Shown one piece after another: positions 9,316 through 17,082 of a DNA stretch of 43,361 bases (within the stretch, counting starts at the first letter, position 1; each line of letters begins with the position of its first letter). Origin of the DNA: an uncultured Streptococcus sp. (GTDB taxonomy: Bacteria; Bacillota; Bacilli; Lactobacillales; Streptococcaceae); NCBI GenBank assembly GCA_934196125.1, contig CAKPVT010000012.1, positions 1 to 43,361 on the forward strand, in the 5' to 3' direction. The notes under the pieces are model-generated. The model had not been told where the DNA came from. It did not search any database and saw only the letters and a list, made by a program, of their open reading frames with translations. The position numbers and the translations under genes are program-made.

Positions 9316-9342
9316 AACAATACCTCCAAAAATATTACTCTT

Positions 9343-9371
9343 ATCATATCTCATACGAATAAATTTCTCAA
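9343..9371 (-). promoter_or_regulatory. Promoter for the thioredoxin-like/gor operon
   Basis: Minus strand -35 TTGAGA (9366-9371), 17-bp spacer, -10 TATGAT (9343-9348). The start codon is about 28 nt downstream of the -10. Confidence 0.65.
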
Positions 9372-9392
9372 CTTTCTGATTCGAAAATCAAA

Positions 9393-9420
9393 AAGAGGAT
9401 TGATTTTGCCCAATCCTCTT
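9393..9420 (-). terminator. Terminator after the monooxygenase-like gene
   Basis: Perfect 10-bp stem AAGAGGATTG/CAATCCTCTT with an 8-nt loop. On the minus strand it is followed by TTTTGATTTTC. It sits 11 bp after the stop at 9432. Confidence 0.8.
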
Positions 9421-9431
9421 ATCGCATGTCA

Positions 9432-9755
9432 TTATTTTCGGATAAATTCACTATCAACTTCGCTATCATCAGACACGTAACGTTCTACGGTCATGTGTAA
9501 GTCGTATTTTTCTCGAAGTTCAGCTAGAGTGTCCATCATCGGTGAAGCATGATGTGCGTCAATGGCTTCCTGATTTTCCCAACTGTCAATTAACAAAACC
9601 GTTTCAGGGGCATTTGCTGGAAAGAAATAATCATATCTCAAATTTCCTTTTTCAGATCGAATTGCTGCTGCCGTACCTGATTTTTCCATTTCTTCCATGA
9701 ATTTTTTAGCATTGCCATTAGTATCCTTGTAATACAAATTAACTGTAATTGCCAT
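9432..9755 (-). CDS. Antibiotic biosynthesis monooxygenase-domain protein (putative quinol monooxygenase)
   Basis: 107-residue single ABM-fold (ferredoxin-like) protein. The central strand-turn ETVLLIDSWENQEAIDAHHAS is typical of YgiN/ABM proteins. The start has SD AGGTGA 5 nt upstream. It is a monocistronic unit with its own promoter and terminator. Family members act on quinols or have unknown substrates, and no substrate can be read from the sequence. Confidence 0.8.
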   Translation of the reverse strand: MAITVNLYYKDTNGNAKKFMEEMEKSGTAAAIRSEKGNLRYDYFFPANAPETVLLIDSWENQEAIDAHHASPMMDTLAELREKYDLHMTVERYVSDDSEVDSEFIRK

Positions 9756-9791
9756 AAAATCACCTTTTCTAGTCTTTTCTTTATTTTATTA

Positions 9792-9820
9792 CATTTTGAA
9801 AACATTTCCAAATGATATGC
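9792..9820 (-). promoter_or_regulatory. Promoter of the monooxygenase-like gene, with a partial cre-like palindrome
   Basis: Minus strand TTGGAA, 17-bp spacer, TAAAAT. The -35 lies inside the imperfect palindrome TTTGGAAATGTTTTCAAA, which matches the catabolite-response consensus at about 12 of 14 positions. Regulation by CcpA is only a possibility. Confidence 0.45.
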
Positions 9821-9834
9821 ACAAAACCAGCAAG

Positions 9835-9858
9835 ACCCTAGCGAATGTCCGCTAGGGG
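9835..9858 (-). terminator. Hairpin after the ZIP transporter gene
   Basis: 8-bp GC-rich stem CCCTAGCG/CGCTAGGG with a 6-nt loop, 33 bp after the ZIP stop. The following minus-strand tract (TCTTGCTGGTTTTG) is only weakly T-rich, so termination may be partial. Confidence 0.5.
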
Positions 9859-9891
9859 TAATCAAAATAAGCTTAGCATTCCACGACTACA

Positions 9892-10716
9892 TTATCCCAA
9901 AGCGACGTCCATCACCATCATAATGACAAAACCAACCATAAGTCCAAGTGTGGCAATATCGGTATTACCGTTGTTTTGCGACTCTGGAATAAGTTCTTCG
10001 ACAACAACGAAAATCATGGCACCAGCCGCAAAGGCAAGAGCATATGGGATGATTTGTAGCATGACGATAATAAGAGCTGCTCCTAAAACAGAACCGATAG
10101 GCTCTACAATCGCAGACATCGCTCCCATAAAGAAAGCACGCCAACGTGAACTGCCGTCAGCACGAATAGGAATGGAAAGCGCCGCCCCCTCAGGGATATT
10201 TTGTAGCCCAATACCAATCGCAAGTCCAATTGCTCCGATAAGAGCCACATTCGTCATGTTGCCAGATGCTAGTGCTCCAAAAGTAACACCAATAGCTAAA
10301 CCTTCTGGAAAATTATGAATCGTAATAGCTAAAAAAAGCAAAGCTGTTTTAGATAATTTTTTCTTCGGTTGAATCCCTTCTGCCTCCGAAACATCTTTTC
10401 CCAAGTGCAAATGTGGAACAAGGGCGTCAATTAAGCGTAAACTAAAACCACCCAACAGAAAACCAACCGCTGCTGGTAACCAAGCAAGTTTACCATAGTC
10501 TGCGTGTGCGTAATCAATAGCTGGCGCTAACAAAGACCAAAAAGAAGCCGCAATCATAACTCCAGCCGCAAATCCCATCATCACATCAAGCAACTTACGA
10601 CTAACTTTTCTAAAGAAAAAAACAACAGCTGAGCCAAGAATGGTACATCCCCATGTAAACAATCCTGCTAACAAGGCTAACAAAACAACGTTTTGTGTCA
10701 TCAGCCAATCTATCAT
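9892..10716 (-). CDS. ZIP-family metal transporter (GufA-like)
   Basis: 274-residue polytopic membrane protein with about eight TM segments. The ZIP metal-site motifs are HNFPEG (residues 134-139) and NIPEG (173-177), with a further acidic EELIPE near residue 245. A short histidine-bearing loop (PHLHLGK) lies before the core. ZIP proteins import divalent metals, usually zinc but also iron or manganese, into the cytoplasm. The substrate cannot be told from sequence alone. SD GGAGA precedes the ATG. The gene is transcribed alone. Confidence 0.9.
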   Translation of the reverse strand: MIDWLMTQNVVLLALLAGLFTWGCTILGSAVVFFFRKVSRKLLDVMMGFAAGVMIAASFWSLLAPAIDYAHADYGKLAWLPAAVGFLLGGFSLRLIDALVPHLHLGKDVSEAEGIQPKKKLSKTALLFLAITIHNFPEGLAIGVTFGALASGNMTNVALIGAIGLAIGIGLQNIPEGAALSIPIRADGSSRWRAFFMGAMSAIVEPIGSVLGAALIIVMLQIIPYALAFAAGAMIFVVVEELIPESQNNGNTDIATLGLMVGFVIMMVMDVALG

Positions 10717-10800
10717 AAAAAGTCTCCTTTTAAAATTAATAATTATTTATCTCATCAAAATCAATTCTGTGAATTTATTTCATTGTAGCAAAAAGTACCA

Positions 10801-10826
10801 AAAAAACCTAGTGAAATCACTAGGTT
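10801..10826 (-). terminator. Terminator after tag
   Basis: Stem AACCTAGTG/CACTAGGTT with a 4-nt loop, followed on the minus strand by TTTTTTTGG. It lies just after the tag stop codon. Confidence 0.85.
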
Positions 10827-10829
10827 ATA

Positions 10830-11387
10830 CTATCGATAATCACAATTAACGAGATGGTCGTTAACAATACCAACGGCTTGTAGGAATGAGTAGGTAATAA
10901 CGGGTCCAACAAATCCAATGCCACGTTTTTTCATGTCTTTGCTTAGTCTCTCTGATAAATCAGACACCGTCGGCACATCTTCTGGCGTTTTCCACTTATT
11001 ATCAATCTGCTTGCTGTCTGTAAAACTCCAAAGATAGGCATCAAAAGAGCCGAATTCTTTTTGAATTTCTTGCACAATTCGAGCGTTCTTTCGAACACTA
11101 AAAATCTTATTTCGATTGCGAATTAAGCCCGAATTTGACAATGATTGTTCCAATTCGTCATCTGACATTTTAGCACAGGTGTCAATGTCGAAATCATGAA
11201 AAGCACGGCGATAGTTTTCACGTTTGTGCATGATTGTTTTCCACGATAAGCCAACACTTGCCCCCTCTAGGCATAGCATTTCAAATTGAAACTGGTCGTC
11301 ATGTGCCACCTTACACCATTCGTTATCATGGTATTCTTCTAAAATATGGTCACCTTCATACCATGCGCGGCATTTTCCGTCAGTCAT
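10830..11387 (-). CDS. tag: DNA-3-methyladenine glycosylase I
   Basis: 185-residue Tag-family base-excision repair enzyme that removes 3-methyladenine from alkylated DNA. Visible family features are the N-terminal CRAWYEG and EYHDNEWC with zinc-ligand cysteine, the LCLEGASVGLSW segment with the conserved Glu, and the C-terminal NDHLVNCDYR with His and Cys zinc ligands. I chose the ATG at 11387 rather than the upstream frame because AAAGGA lies about 7 nt before it. It is 17 bp downstream of the monophosphatase gene, likely one operon. Confidence 0.93.
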   Translation of the reverse strand: MTDGKCRAWYEGDHILEEYHDNEWCKVAHDDQFQFEMLCLEGASVGLSWKTIMHKRENYRRAFHDFDIDTCAKMSDDELEQSLSNSGLIRNRNKIFSVRKNARIVQEIQKEFGSFDAYLWSFTDSKQIDNKWKTPEDVPTVSDLSERLSKDMKKRGIGFVGPVITYSFLQAVGIVNDHLVNCDYR

Positions 11388-11404
11388 TGACAATCCTTTC
11401 TGTA

Positions 11405-12163
11405 TCAATTCAAATAAGTTTGAATCGTTGATAGTTTCTGCTTAGGAACAAACATCACTTTCTGGCGCGTTGCAAAATCTGGCTCTTTTCCGTCAAGCGT
11501 TAACAAAACATAACCTAATTTCTCTCCCATGATTTTTGCCGCAGCATAATCCCAGGGTTGAATATATGAGAAATAAGCTAACAATTGCCCTGTCATAACA
11601 TACGCCATACTAAGACCAGCTCCACCATAAACACGAACACCTAGTGTTTGGTCAACAAGGTCACGAATTCCACAATAATTGCATGAAAACATACTAGCAT
11701 TACAGCCGATTAAAGTTCGTTTAAGCGCCACATCTTGGTAAGATGTAAGTTGTTTATCATTGGCATAAACGTCAAATTGTCCACCACCGCTATACAAGAT
11801 GTCGTTAGCAACATCATAAATCAAACCAAACTGCCCTTTGCCATTTTCGTAATAAGCAATCATTACCGCAAAATTAGCCCCTTGAACAACAAAATTTACT
11901 GTACCGTCAATCGGATCTAATACCCAAACATTGCCGTCTGAAATAGGGTGATGAATATTATTTTCTTCAGCCATAATATTGTCATTAGGATAAGCTTGCT
12001 TAATCTTAGTAATTAATAATTCCTGAGTTGCCTTATCAAGATTCGTCACCAAATCATCAAAACGCGTTTTTTCTTCAATCTGTAGGTCCTTAACCATATT
12101 ATCTTTGATAAAATCCCCCACAGCATGAATTAACGATTTAGCAAATGTAAACTTATTTTCCAA
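11405..12163 (-). CDS. Inositol monophosphatase family protein
   Basis: 252-residue IMPase-fold phosphatase. The metal-binding motifs are AEE (residues 65-67), DPIDGT (83-88) and the C-terminal WDYAAAKIMGE. Members hydrolyse small sugar or nucleotide monophosphates (inositol phosphate, or pAp in the CysQ branch), and the true substrate is unknown here. The start is TTG, overlapping the end of the UPF0223 gene by 11 bp, so translation is probably coupled. It likely shares an operon with UPF0223 and tag. Confidence 0.88.
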   Translation of the reverse strand: MENKFTFAKSLIHAVGDFIKDNMVKDLQIEEKTRFDDLVTNLDKATQELLITKIKQAYPNDNIMAEENNIHHPISDGNVWVLDPIDGTVNFVVQGANFAVMIAYYENGKGQFGLIYDVANDILYSGGGQFDVYANDKQLTSYQDVALKRTLIGCNASMFSCNYCGIRDLVDQTLGVRVYGGAGLSMAYVMTGQLLAYFSYIQPWDYAAAKIMGEKLGYVLLTLDGKEPDFATRQKVMFVPKQKLSTIQTYLN

Positions 12164-12428
12164 GAGAAATATATCCTTTCTCCTTAGCTTTTGCGGCTTT
12201 TACAGCCTGATAAGTTGAATAACCACTGTTTCTTTCAAATTCACGATCAATTTGCTTTTCTTGCGCCTTACTCTTCACAATGGTTTTAAAAATAGCATAG
12301 CTGTCCAAGATATCTTTAACAGAAATCTTTGTTTCATAAGCGGCTTCAACTTGATTCAAAAAATGAAGCACTGAGGCAATTTCTTCAGTGCTCCAAAACA
12401 AATCAAGAGGATAGCTATAATTTTTCAT
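12153..12428 (-). CDS. UPF0223 family protein
   Basis: 91-residue cytoplasmic protein starting MKNYSYPLDLFWSTEEI, which matches the UPF0223 (YktA-like) family of small Firmicute proteins of unknown function. It is first in the UPF0223-monophosphatase-tag group, with an 11-bp overlap into the next gene. The SD is weak. Confidence 0.85.
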   Translation of the reverse strand: MKNYSYPLDLFWSTEEIASVLHFLNQVEAAYETKISVKDILDSYAIFKTIVKSKAQEKQIDREFERNSGYSTYQAVKAAKAKEKGYISLGK

Positions 12429-12450
12429 CTTAAGATACCAAAAACTCTCA

Positions 12451-12474
12451 AATAACTTGAATCATCAAGTTATT
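12451..12474 (-). terminator. Hairpin between spxA1 and the UPF0223 gene
   Basis: Perfect 10-bp stem AATAACTTGA/TCAAGTTATT with a 4-nt loop. On the minus strand the T-run is interrupted (TGAGAGTTTTT), so it may be a leaky terminator for spxA1. Confidence 0.45.
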
Positions 12475-12570
12475 AAACTAACAAAAAGCAATCTCACTTT
12501 TTACTTTCTGACAACTTTGTAGTGCACTAGTCTAGCAAGGTCATCAGAAACTAGTTTGAGTTATTCCTTT

Positions 12571-12975
12571 CTATCCTTCGATTTCTGCTTTTATGGTTGC
12601 TTGACGCAATTCTTGTTTACGATAATCTCGTGGCAGAAAGGCACGAATCTCGTCTTCGTTAAATCCGATTTGCATTCGCTTGTTATCTAAAATAATCGGA
12701 CGACGCAATAATCCTGGATTTTTTGAAATCAAATCAATCAAGTTTGAAACAGATAATTCATCGACATCCACATCTAATTTTTGGAAAACTTTAGAACGTG
12801 TTGAAATAATATCTTCTGTTCCATTCTCAGTAAATGCCAAAATCGACATTAATTCTTCACGACTGAGAGGACTGGTGATAATATTATGCTCTTGAAATTT
12901 CACGTCGTGTTCGTTTAACCAAGCGCGAGCTTTTCGGCAGCTCGTACAACTTGGTGACAAAAATAAAGTAATCAT
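12571..12975 (-). CDS. spxA1: Transcriptional regulator SpxA1 (ArsC/Spx fold)
   Basis: 134-residue Spx protein with the redox-switch CTSC (Cys10, Cys13) and the RRPIILD region that contacts the RNA polymerase alpha subunit. Spx proteins reprogram transcription during thiol and oxidative stress. The paralogue is assigned as SpxA1 because it sits directly downstream of truB-ribF, as I recall from S. mutans. SD GGAGAGG precedes the ATG. A promoter inside the ribF 3' end (13005-13033) suggests independent expression. Confidence 0.88.
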   Translation of the reverse strand: MITLFLSPSCTSCRKARAWLNEHDVKFQEHNIITSPLSREELMSILAFTENGTEDIISTRSKVFQKLDVDVDELSVSNLIDLISKNPGLLRRPIILDNKRMQIGFNEDEIRAFLPRDYRKQELRQATIKAEIEG

Positions 12976-13004
12976 ATAACGACCTCTCCCATACTGTTGC
13001 TTTT

Positions 13005-13033
13005 ATTATACAAAATTTTAAGGAACTTGGCTA
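13005..13033 (-). promoter_or_regulatory. Candidate spxA1 promoter
   Basis: Minus strand -35 TAGCCA (13028-13033, overlapping the ribF stop codon), 17-bp spacer, -10 TATAAT (13005-13010), about 30 nt upstream of the spxA1 start. Confidence 0.55.
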
Positions 13034-13960
13034 TCTTTTTTTCCAATTTGCAGCAACTTCCTTATCAGATTTCAATTGTTCAATCAATGCACCAGTGCCT
13101 GCAAATTTTACCATATCGCGGATTTTATCTAACCAGATTATTTCAACTGTTTCACTATAAATCTCATCTTTGAAATCAAAAATATTGGCTTCCAGACGTA
13201 ATTCAGTACCACCAAAGGTGACATTTTTGCCAACACTTGTCATGGCGCGATAAGATTTTCCGTTGACAATAACATCGGAAACATAAACGCCGTCTCCAGG
13301 TAGAAAAACGTTATCAATCGGCGCTAGGTTAGCCGTTGGAAAACCGATAGTTCGCCCACGCGCATCACCATGTACGACAATACCACGCGTGCTAAAATTG
13401 TAACCTAATAAACGATTAACTTCTTTAATATTGCCATCAAAAATCAACTGACGAATTCGTGTTGAACTAATTTTTTCACCATTATCTTGAACTTCTGGCA
13501 CAACGACAACGTCACCGTTGAATTGCTGTGCTAAATCAATAGCATCTTTACGGTCGTGTCCGAATTTATAATCAAATCCGACAACAATTGTCTTAGCACG
13601 CAGCTGTTTGATGTAGTTTTCTAAAAAGTTTTTTGCAGAGAGTTTTGAAAAAGTTGACGTAAAATCAATCAAGTACAGATAATCAACACCATATTCCGTA
13701 AACTTCTCATAGCGCTTTTCAGGCGAGGTTAAACTAAGCAATAAATCAGACGTAAAACGTGATAGAGCAAGACGTGGAGACTCATTAAACGTTAGGACAG
13801 TTAGTGCTAAATTATCACGTTTAGCAATCTCTTTTGCTTTATCAAATAATGCCTTGTGTCCTCGATGAAGCCCATCAAAGTATCCTAATACTAACACACT
13901 ATCTTTGGCATTTGTTATGTCTTTGTAATCTTTTATTCGTTGAATTTCCATTTTTTTCAT
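13031..13960 (-). CDS. ribF: Bifunctional riboflavin kinase/FAD synthetase RibF
   Basis: 309-residue two-domain enzyme. The N-terminal nucleotidyltransferase domain has GYFDGLHRGH (about residues 26-35) and makes FAD. The C-terminal flavokinase domain has GRTIGFPTANL and phosphorylates riboflavin to FMN. It starts 6 bp after the truB stop with no clear SD, so it is probably translated by coupling. A second ATG lies three codons downstream. Confidence 0.94.
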   Translation of the reverse strand: MKKMEIQRIKDYKDITNAKDSVLVLGYFDGLHRGHKALFDKAKEIAKRDNLALTVLTFNESPRLALSRFTSDLLLSLTSPEKRYEKFTEYGVDYLYLIDFTSTFSKLSAKNFLENYIKQLRAKTIVVGFDYKFGHDRKDAIDLAQQFNGDVVVVPEVQDNGEKISSTRIRQLIFDGNIKEVNRLLGYNFSTRGIVVHGDARGRTIGFPTANLAPIDNVFLPGDGVYVSDVIVNGKSYRAMTSVGKNVTFGGTELRLEANIFDFKDEIYSETVEIIWLDKIRDMVKFAGTGALIEQLKSDKEVAANWKKR

Positions 13961-13966
13961 TCTAAA

Positions 13967-14845
13967 TCAGATAAATACTTTATGCGGTTTGTAAAGGTCA
14001 TCTTGCGGCATAAGGATTGCCACCAACTTATCCTCATAAAATCCCGCAAGTTGTTCATCTTTTCTATCTAAAGCAATTTTTCGTCCAAAAGAAATCTCTA
14101 TTTTTTGGTCTTCGGTAAAATCAACACGTGGTAAATCCATAACACCGTATTCGACAGGAAGAAGAAATGAAAAATCTTCCAAAGCTACTTTATCAGCGAT
14201 TTCTGCCAAAGTTAAGGCGTTTTCTAGTCGTAAACCAGCTGAAGCTTCGCGTTCCAAATACAACATATGACTAGCGTAACCAAGTTTTTTTCCTAAATCA
14301 ACTGACAACGTACGAATATAAGTTCCTTTACTACAAGCCACTTCAAAATCAAAATAACAACAATCATTTTTAAATTCTAACGGGCTAGTGCGTTTGAAAT
14401 CATAGATTGTCACATGGCGTTCAGGTCGCTCAACTGTTTGACCAGCGCGAGCATATTCATATAATCGTTTGCCGTTGACTTTAACTGCTGAGTACATAGG
14501 AGGAATTTGAGTGATTTCACCGATAAAACTTCTCAAAGTCAAGTCAACTTCTTCTACTGCTACATCACTAACTGGCGTTGTCTCAAGACGTTCACCACTA
14601 GCATCTTCCGTTGTTGTCGAATACCCTAGACAAATCTGCCCACGGTAAATCTTGCCAGCTTCTGTCATGTATTCAATCACACGTGTTGCTTTACCAACAG
14701 CAATTGGCAGAACTCCAATAACGTCAGGGTCTAGCGTTCCTCCGTGACCAATTTTCTTTTCATGCAATATTTTTCGAAGCTTAAAGACTGCGTCGTGACT
14801 CGTCATTCCTGCTTCTTTTTTTAAATTAATAATTCCGTTAATCAT
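13967..14845 (-). CDS. truB: tRNA pseudouridine-55 synthase TruB
   Basis: 292-residue pseudouridine synthase that modifies U55 in the tRNA T-loop. The catalytic motif GGTLDP holds Asp39, and the N-terminus MINGIINLKKEAGMTSHD is typical of the family. I placed the start at ATG 14845, not the TTG 10 codons upstream, because it matches the family N-terminus. A TATAAT box ends only 7 nt before this ATG, so the transcript may be leaderless. It forms an operon with ribF. Confidence 0.94.
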   Translation of the reverse strand: MINGIINLKKEAGMTSHDAVFKLRKILHEKKIGHGGTLDPDVIGVLPIAVGKATRVIEYMTEAGKIYRGQICLGYSTTTEDASGERLETTPVSDVAVEEVDLTLRSFIGEITQIPPMYSAVKVNGKRLYEYARAGQTVERPERHVTIYDFKRTSPLEFKNDCCYFDFEVACSKGTYIRTLSVDLGKKLGYASHMLYLEREASAGLRLENALTLAEIADKVALEDFSFLLPVEYGVMDLPRVDFTEDQKIEISFGRKIALDRKDEQLAGFYEDKLVAILMPQDDLYKPHKVFI

Positions 14846-14852
14846 AACCTTT

Positions 14853-14882
14853 ATTATAACTTTTTTTACTAACAAAAGACAA
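14853..14882 (-). promoter_or_regulatory. truB promoter directly at the start codon
   Basis: Minus strand -35 TTGTCT (14877-14882), 18-bp spacer, -10 TATAAT (14853-14858). AAAGGTT then ATG follow, placing the expected start site at or one base before the start codon. The -35 abuts the upstream terminator stem. Confidence 0.55.
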
Positions 14883-14911
14883 GCTAAAACACCATTATGA
14901 GAGTTTTAGCT
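14882..14911 (-). terminator. Terminator after the DUF438 gene
   Basis: 9-bp stem AGCTAAAAC/GTTTTAGCT with a 12-nt loop, followed on the minus strand by TGTCTTTTGTT. Confidence 0.6.
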
Positions 14912-14930
14912 ATATTCTTATCTATTCTGT

Positions 14931-16286
14931 TTAAATGTTGCGATTGTTATCGCTACCTAACTCAAAGAAATCTTGAATTTCTTGAACGTATTCTAAGACG
15001 CCTTGAAATTCACCATTTTCATCACGAACAGCAGCGTAGGTGACATGAACAAATTTGCCGAGTTTTTCTGACTTGAACCACATCACAACTTTATCTCGTT
15101 CACCAGAGCGCAAAAGCGTAAAAATTTTCTTGACTTTATCTAAAACTTTTGGTGGATGACAAAGCTCAACACGGCGTCCAATCTGACTTGGTGTACGTTT
15201 AAAAATCATTTCATCTGGTGCTTTACTATCGTTGTAATATTGGAAAATATCATCTTTATTGACGAAAGTGATTTCTAATGGTAAATGATTGAGAATAAGA
15301 TTAGCTTGCTCAACGGATAGGTAACCGTTACCAAATAGTTGTTGACTCGTACGGTCAAAACTTTGACTTTCCTTTTTAGGTGTAAAGCTAATAGTGAACT
15401 GCCCTTCTGGCGTATCAATGACTTTGGTCAATTGATTATCGGTTGCTGAATTTTCTTGACTATCTTCTGTTTGGTTTGTCGAATGCGCAAGGTCTTGTTT
15501 TGTATCCTCAAAATTTTCACGATGAGGCTGCCATTTAGCTGTTGGTTTAACAATCGCATAACCATAAGCATCACTTTCTTCGGCAATCGCAAGCCAATCG
15601 TCTTGAGTTAACGTTTCTAGTAAAATCATTAAGAGAATAGCTTCTTCCTTGAAAATCATTTCCTCGAATTCTTTTGCGAATGCTTCAAAGGCTGAAGAAA
15701 TTTCTCCGATTGTTAGGTCAGGTAACTGCTCCACAGCAGTTTGCGCTTTTTCAAAAAGTACTCTAATGTTATCATCAACACCCCACATGACTTTTGGCGG
15801 TGCATCATGCCCATATCGTTCCATCACTGGGAAAAAGAGGTTTTCTTTACGATTATAATGATTCTGGAATTGCCCTAAAAGACTCATCTGATGCTTCAAT
15901 CCACGAATCAAATCTGGACGAAATTCCTCGTTTTCAGCCTTCTCATAATTTTCGATAATACGACGAATGCGTAACACAGCAGCACGTAAAGCAAGATTTT
16001 CTTGTTTAAAAACATAGACTGGATGCCCTTCTTGCTCCGCATCTGGCACATCAACATCTGAGATAGCACCTTTAAAAAGATTAGCATGAACATTACACAA
16101 GCTCATGACATCCTCAAAAGTAATGCCAGTATCAGTCCTCATTAGCTCATGTTCCATCATTGAGATTTCCAAGGCTGACACACCTGTAAAATGCTGGTCA
16201 AAATCCTCTTGAACAGACTTAGCATCAGCACCATGATGCAAACGTAACAGAATATCTTTTAGTATTTCAATACGATTTTCATTCAT
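14931..16286 (-). CDS. DUF438 / hemerythrin / PAS domain protein
   Basis: 451-residue cytoplasmic protein with three parts: DUF438 (about 1-75), a hemerythrin-like HHE region (about 90-230, with HYNRKENLFFPVMERYGHD as candidate di-iron ligands), and a C-terminal PAS domain (about 315-440, with VEQANLILNHLPLEITFVNKD). A low-complexity acidic linker lies around 255-285. Family members are thought to sense oxygen, NO or redox through bound iron (inference for this one). I chose the ATG at 16286, which overlaps the DUF1858 stop by 8 bp and has SD GGAGG. Confidence 0.85.
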   Translation of the reverse strand: MNENRIEILKDILLRLHHGADAKSVQEDFDQHFTGVSALEISMMEHELMRTDTGITFEDVMSLCNVHANLFKGAISDVDVPDAEQEGHPVYVFKQENLALRAAVLRIRRIIENYEKAENEEFRPDLIRGLKHQMSLLGQFQNHYNRKENLFFPVMERYGHDAPPKVMWGVDDNIRVLFEKAQTAVEQLPDLTIGEISSAFEAFAKEFEEMIFKEEAILLMILLETLTQDDWLAIAEESDAYGYAIVKPTAKWQPHRENFEDTKQDLAHSTNQTEDSQENSATDNQLTKVIDTPEGQFTISFTPKKESQSFDRTSQQLFGNGYLSVEQANLILNHLPLEITFVNKDDIFQYYNDSKAPDEMIFKRTPSQIGRRVELCHPPKVLDKVKKIFTLLRSGERDKVVMWFKSEKLGKFVHVTYAAVRDENGEFQGVLEYVQEIQDFFELGSDNNRNI

Positions 16287-16518
16287 AACTGCCTCCAATC
16301 ACTTCATAACCATTAAATTCAAGTGTTCGTTGAATTTTTTTAAGTGAAATATTAGCTAACTTTGCACCAGCTTTTAGAGACGTTACTTTCCCAACTGTGT
16401 TTAGCATGGCAGGTTTTGACAATGGCTTAAACCCCAAATCTACCAAAATCTCTTTCACTTCTGGGTGTTCCTTAATCGTCTCAGCGACTGGCTTTGATAA
16501 ATCTATAATATTGTTCAT
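16279..16518 (-). CDS. DUF1858 domain protein
   Basis: 79-residue protein with a single DUF1858 domain (IDLSKPVAETIKEHPEVKEIL then DLGFKPLSKPAML). This domain often accompanies hemerythrin or iron-sulfur repair proteins. It overlaps the DUF438-hemerythrin-PAS gene by 8 bp, so the two are translationally coupled and probably work together. An extended -10 promoter (TGTTATAAT) lies about 30 bp upstream. Confidence 0.85.
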   Translation of the reverse strand: MNNIIDLSKPVAETIKEHPEVKEILVDLGFKPLSKPAMLNTVGKVTSLKAGAKLANISLKKIQRTLEFNGYEVIGGSYE

Positions 16519-16545
16519 AATGATTACCTCAATATTTGATAGCTT

Positions 16546-16554
16546 TATTATAAC
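16546..16554 (-). promoter_or_regulatory. Extended -10 element upstream of the DUF1858 gene
   Basis: Minus strand TGTTATAAT, followed about 28 nt later by the DUF1858 ATG with GAGGT as SD. The -35 is poor (around CATTGT), which an extended -10 can tolerate. It lies just beyond the 3' end of the upstream GNAT gene. Confidence 0.4.
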
Positions 16555-16600
16555 ACATCAGAAAAGTGACAATGATTTTGAAACTATTAACAAATTAACA

Positions 16601-17032
16601 TTATTTTAGATAGAGAGAATAACCACGACTAGCTTGCTTGAAACCATAATTTTCATAAAAACGATGAGCTATTTGTCATTCTAAAGTATCCCCACTATTT
16701 AGCACTAAAGCGTGAATGTTTTCAGATAGTGCACGATTTTTGACAGCATCTATCAAGGCTGTCGCAACACCCCTACGGCGATACTTTTGTAATACTGCCA
16801 GAATAAGAATACGATAGTAGGCACCTTCATTTTCAAAAAATAACATTTTAGCATAACCAATCATCCCAATGATTTCATTGTCATCAACCGCGACTAAAAG
16901 ATGGTAATCAGGATGAGAAAGAACTGTTTTTAATCGTCTAACCAATTCAACTTCCTTGACAGGATAGCCAAGTTCAGCATAAAGAGGGGATAACTTTTCA
17001 ATATCTAATAGTTGAGCAGGTCTAATAATCAT
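16601..17032 (-). pseudogene. GNAT acetyltransferase gene with an in-frame TGA
   Basis: The first 118 codons encode a GNAT fold (MIIRPAQLLDIEKLSPLYAELGY, with the acetyl-CoA loop QKYRRRGVATAL). A TGA at 16676-16678 then stops the frame at LNSGDTLE. The same frame continues for 24 more codons (QIAHRFYENYGF then KQASRGYSLYLK) to a TAA at 16601-16603, which is the expected GNAT C-terminus. A CGA or AGA to TGA change explains it. The final beta-strands are lost, so the short product is probably inactive. Its SD is GAGGA. Confidence 0.8.
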
Positions 17033-17082
17033 TTTCAGTCCTCACACATTTCAGAAAAAAAACAACATCACATTGAAAGATT

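Noticed and set aside
6777..16678. TGA codons at 6777 and 16676 as possible recoded (selenocysteine or Trp) codons
   Set aside because: No SECIS-like element or recoding machinery is evident, other lesions in the same regions are frameshifts and a TAG, and thousands of TGA codons act as normal stops here (for example truB).
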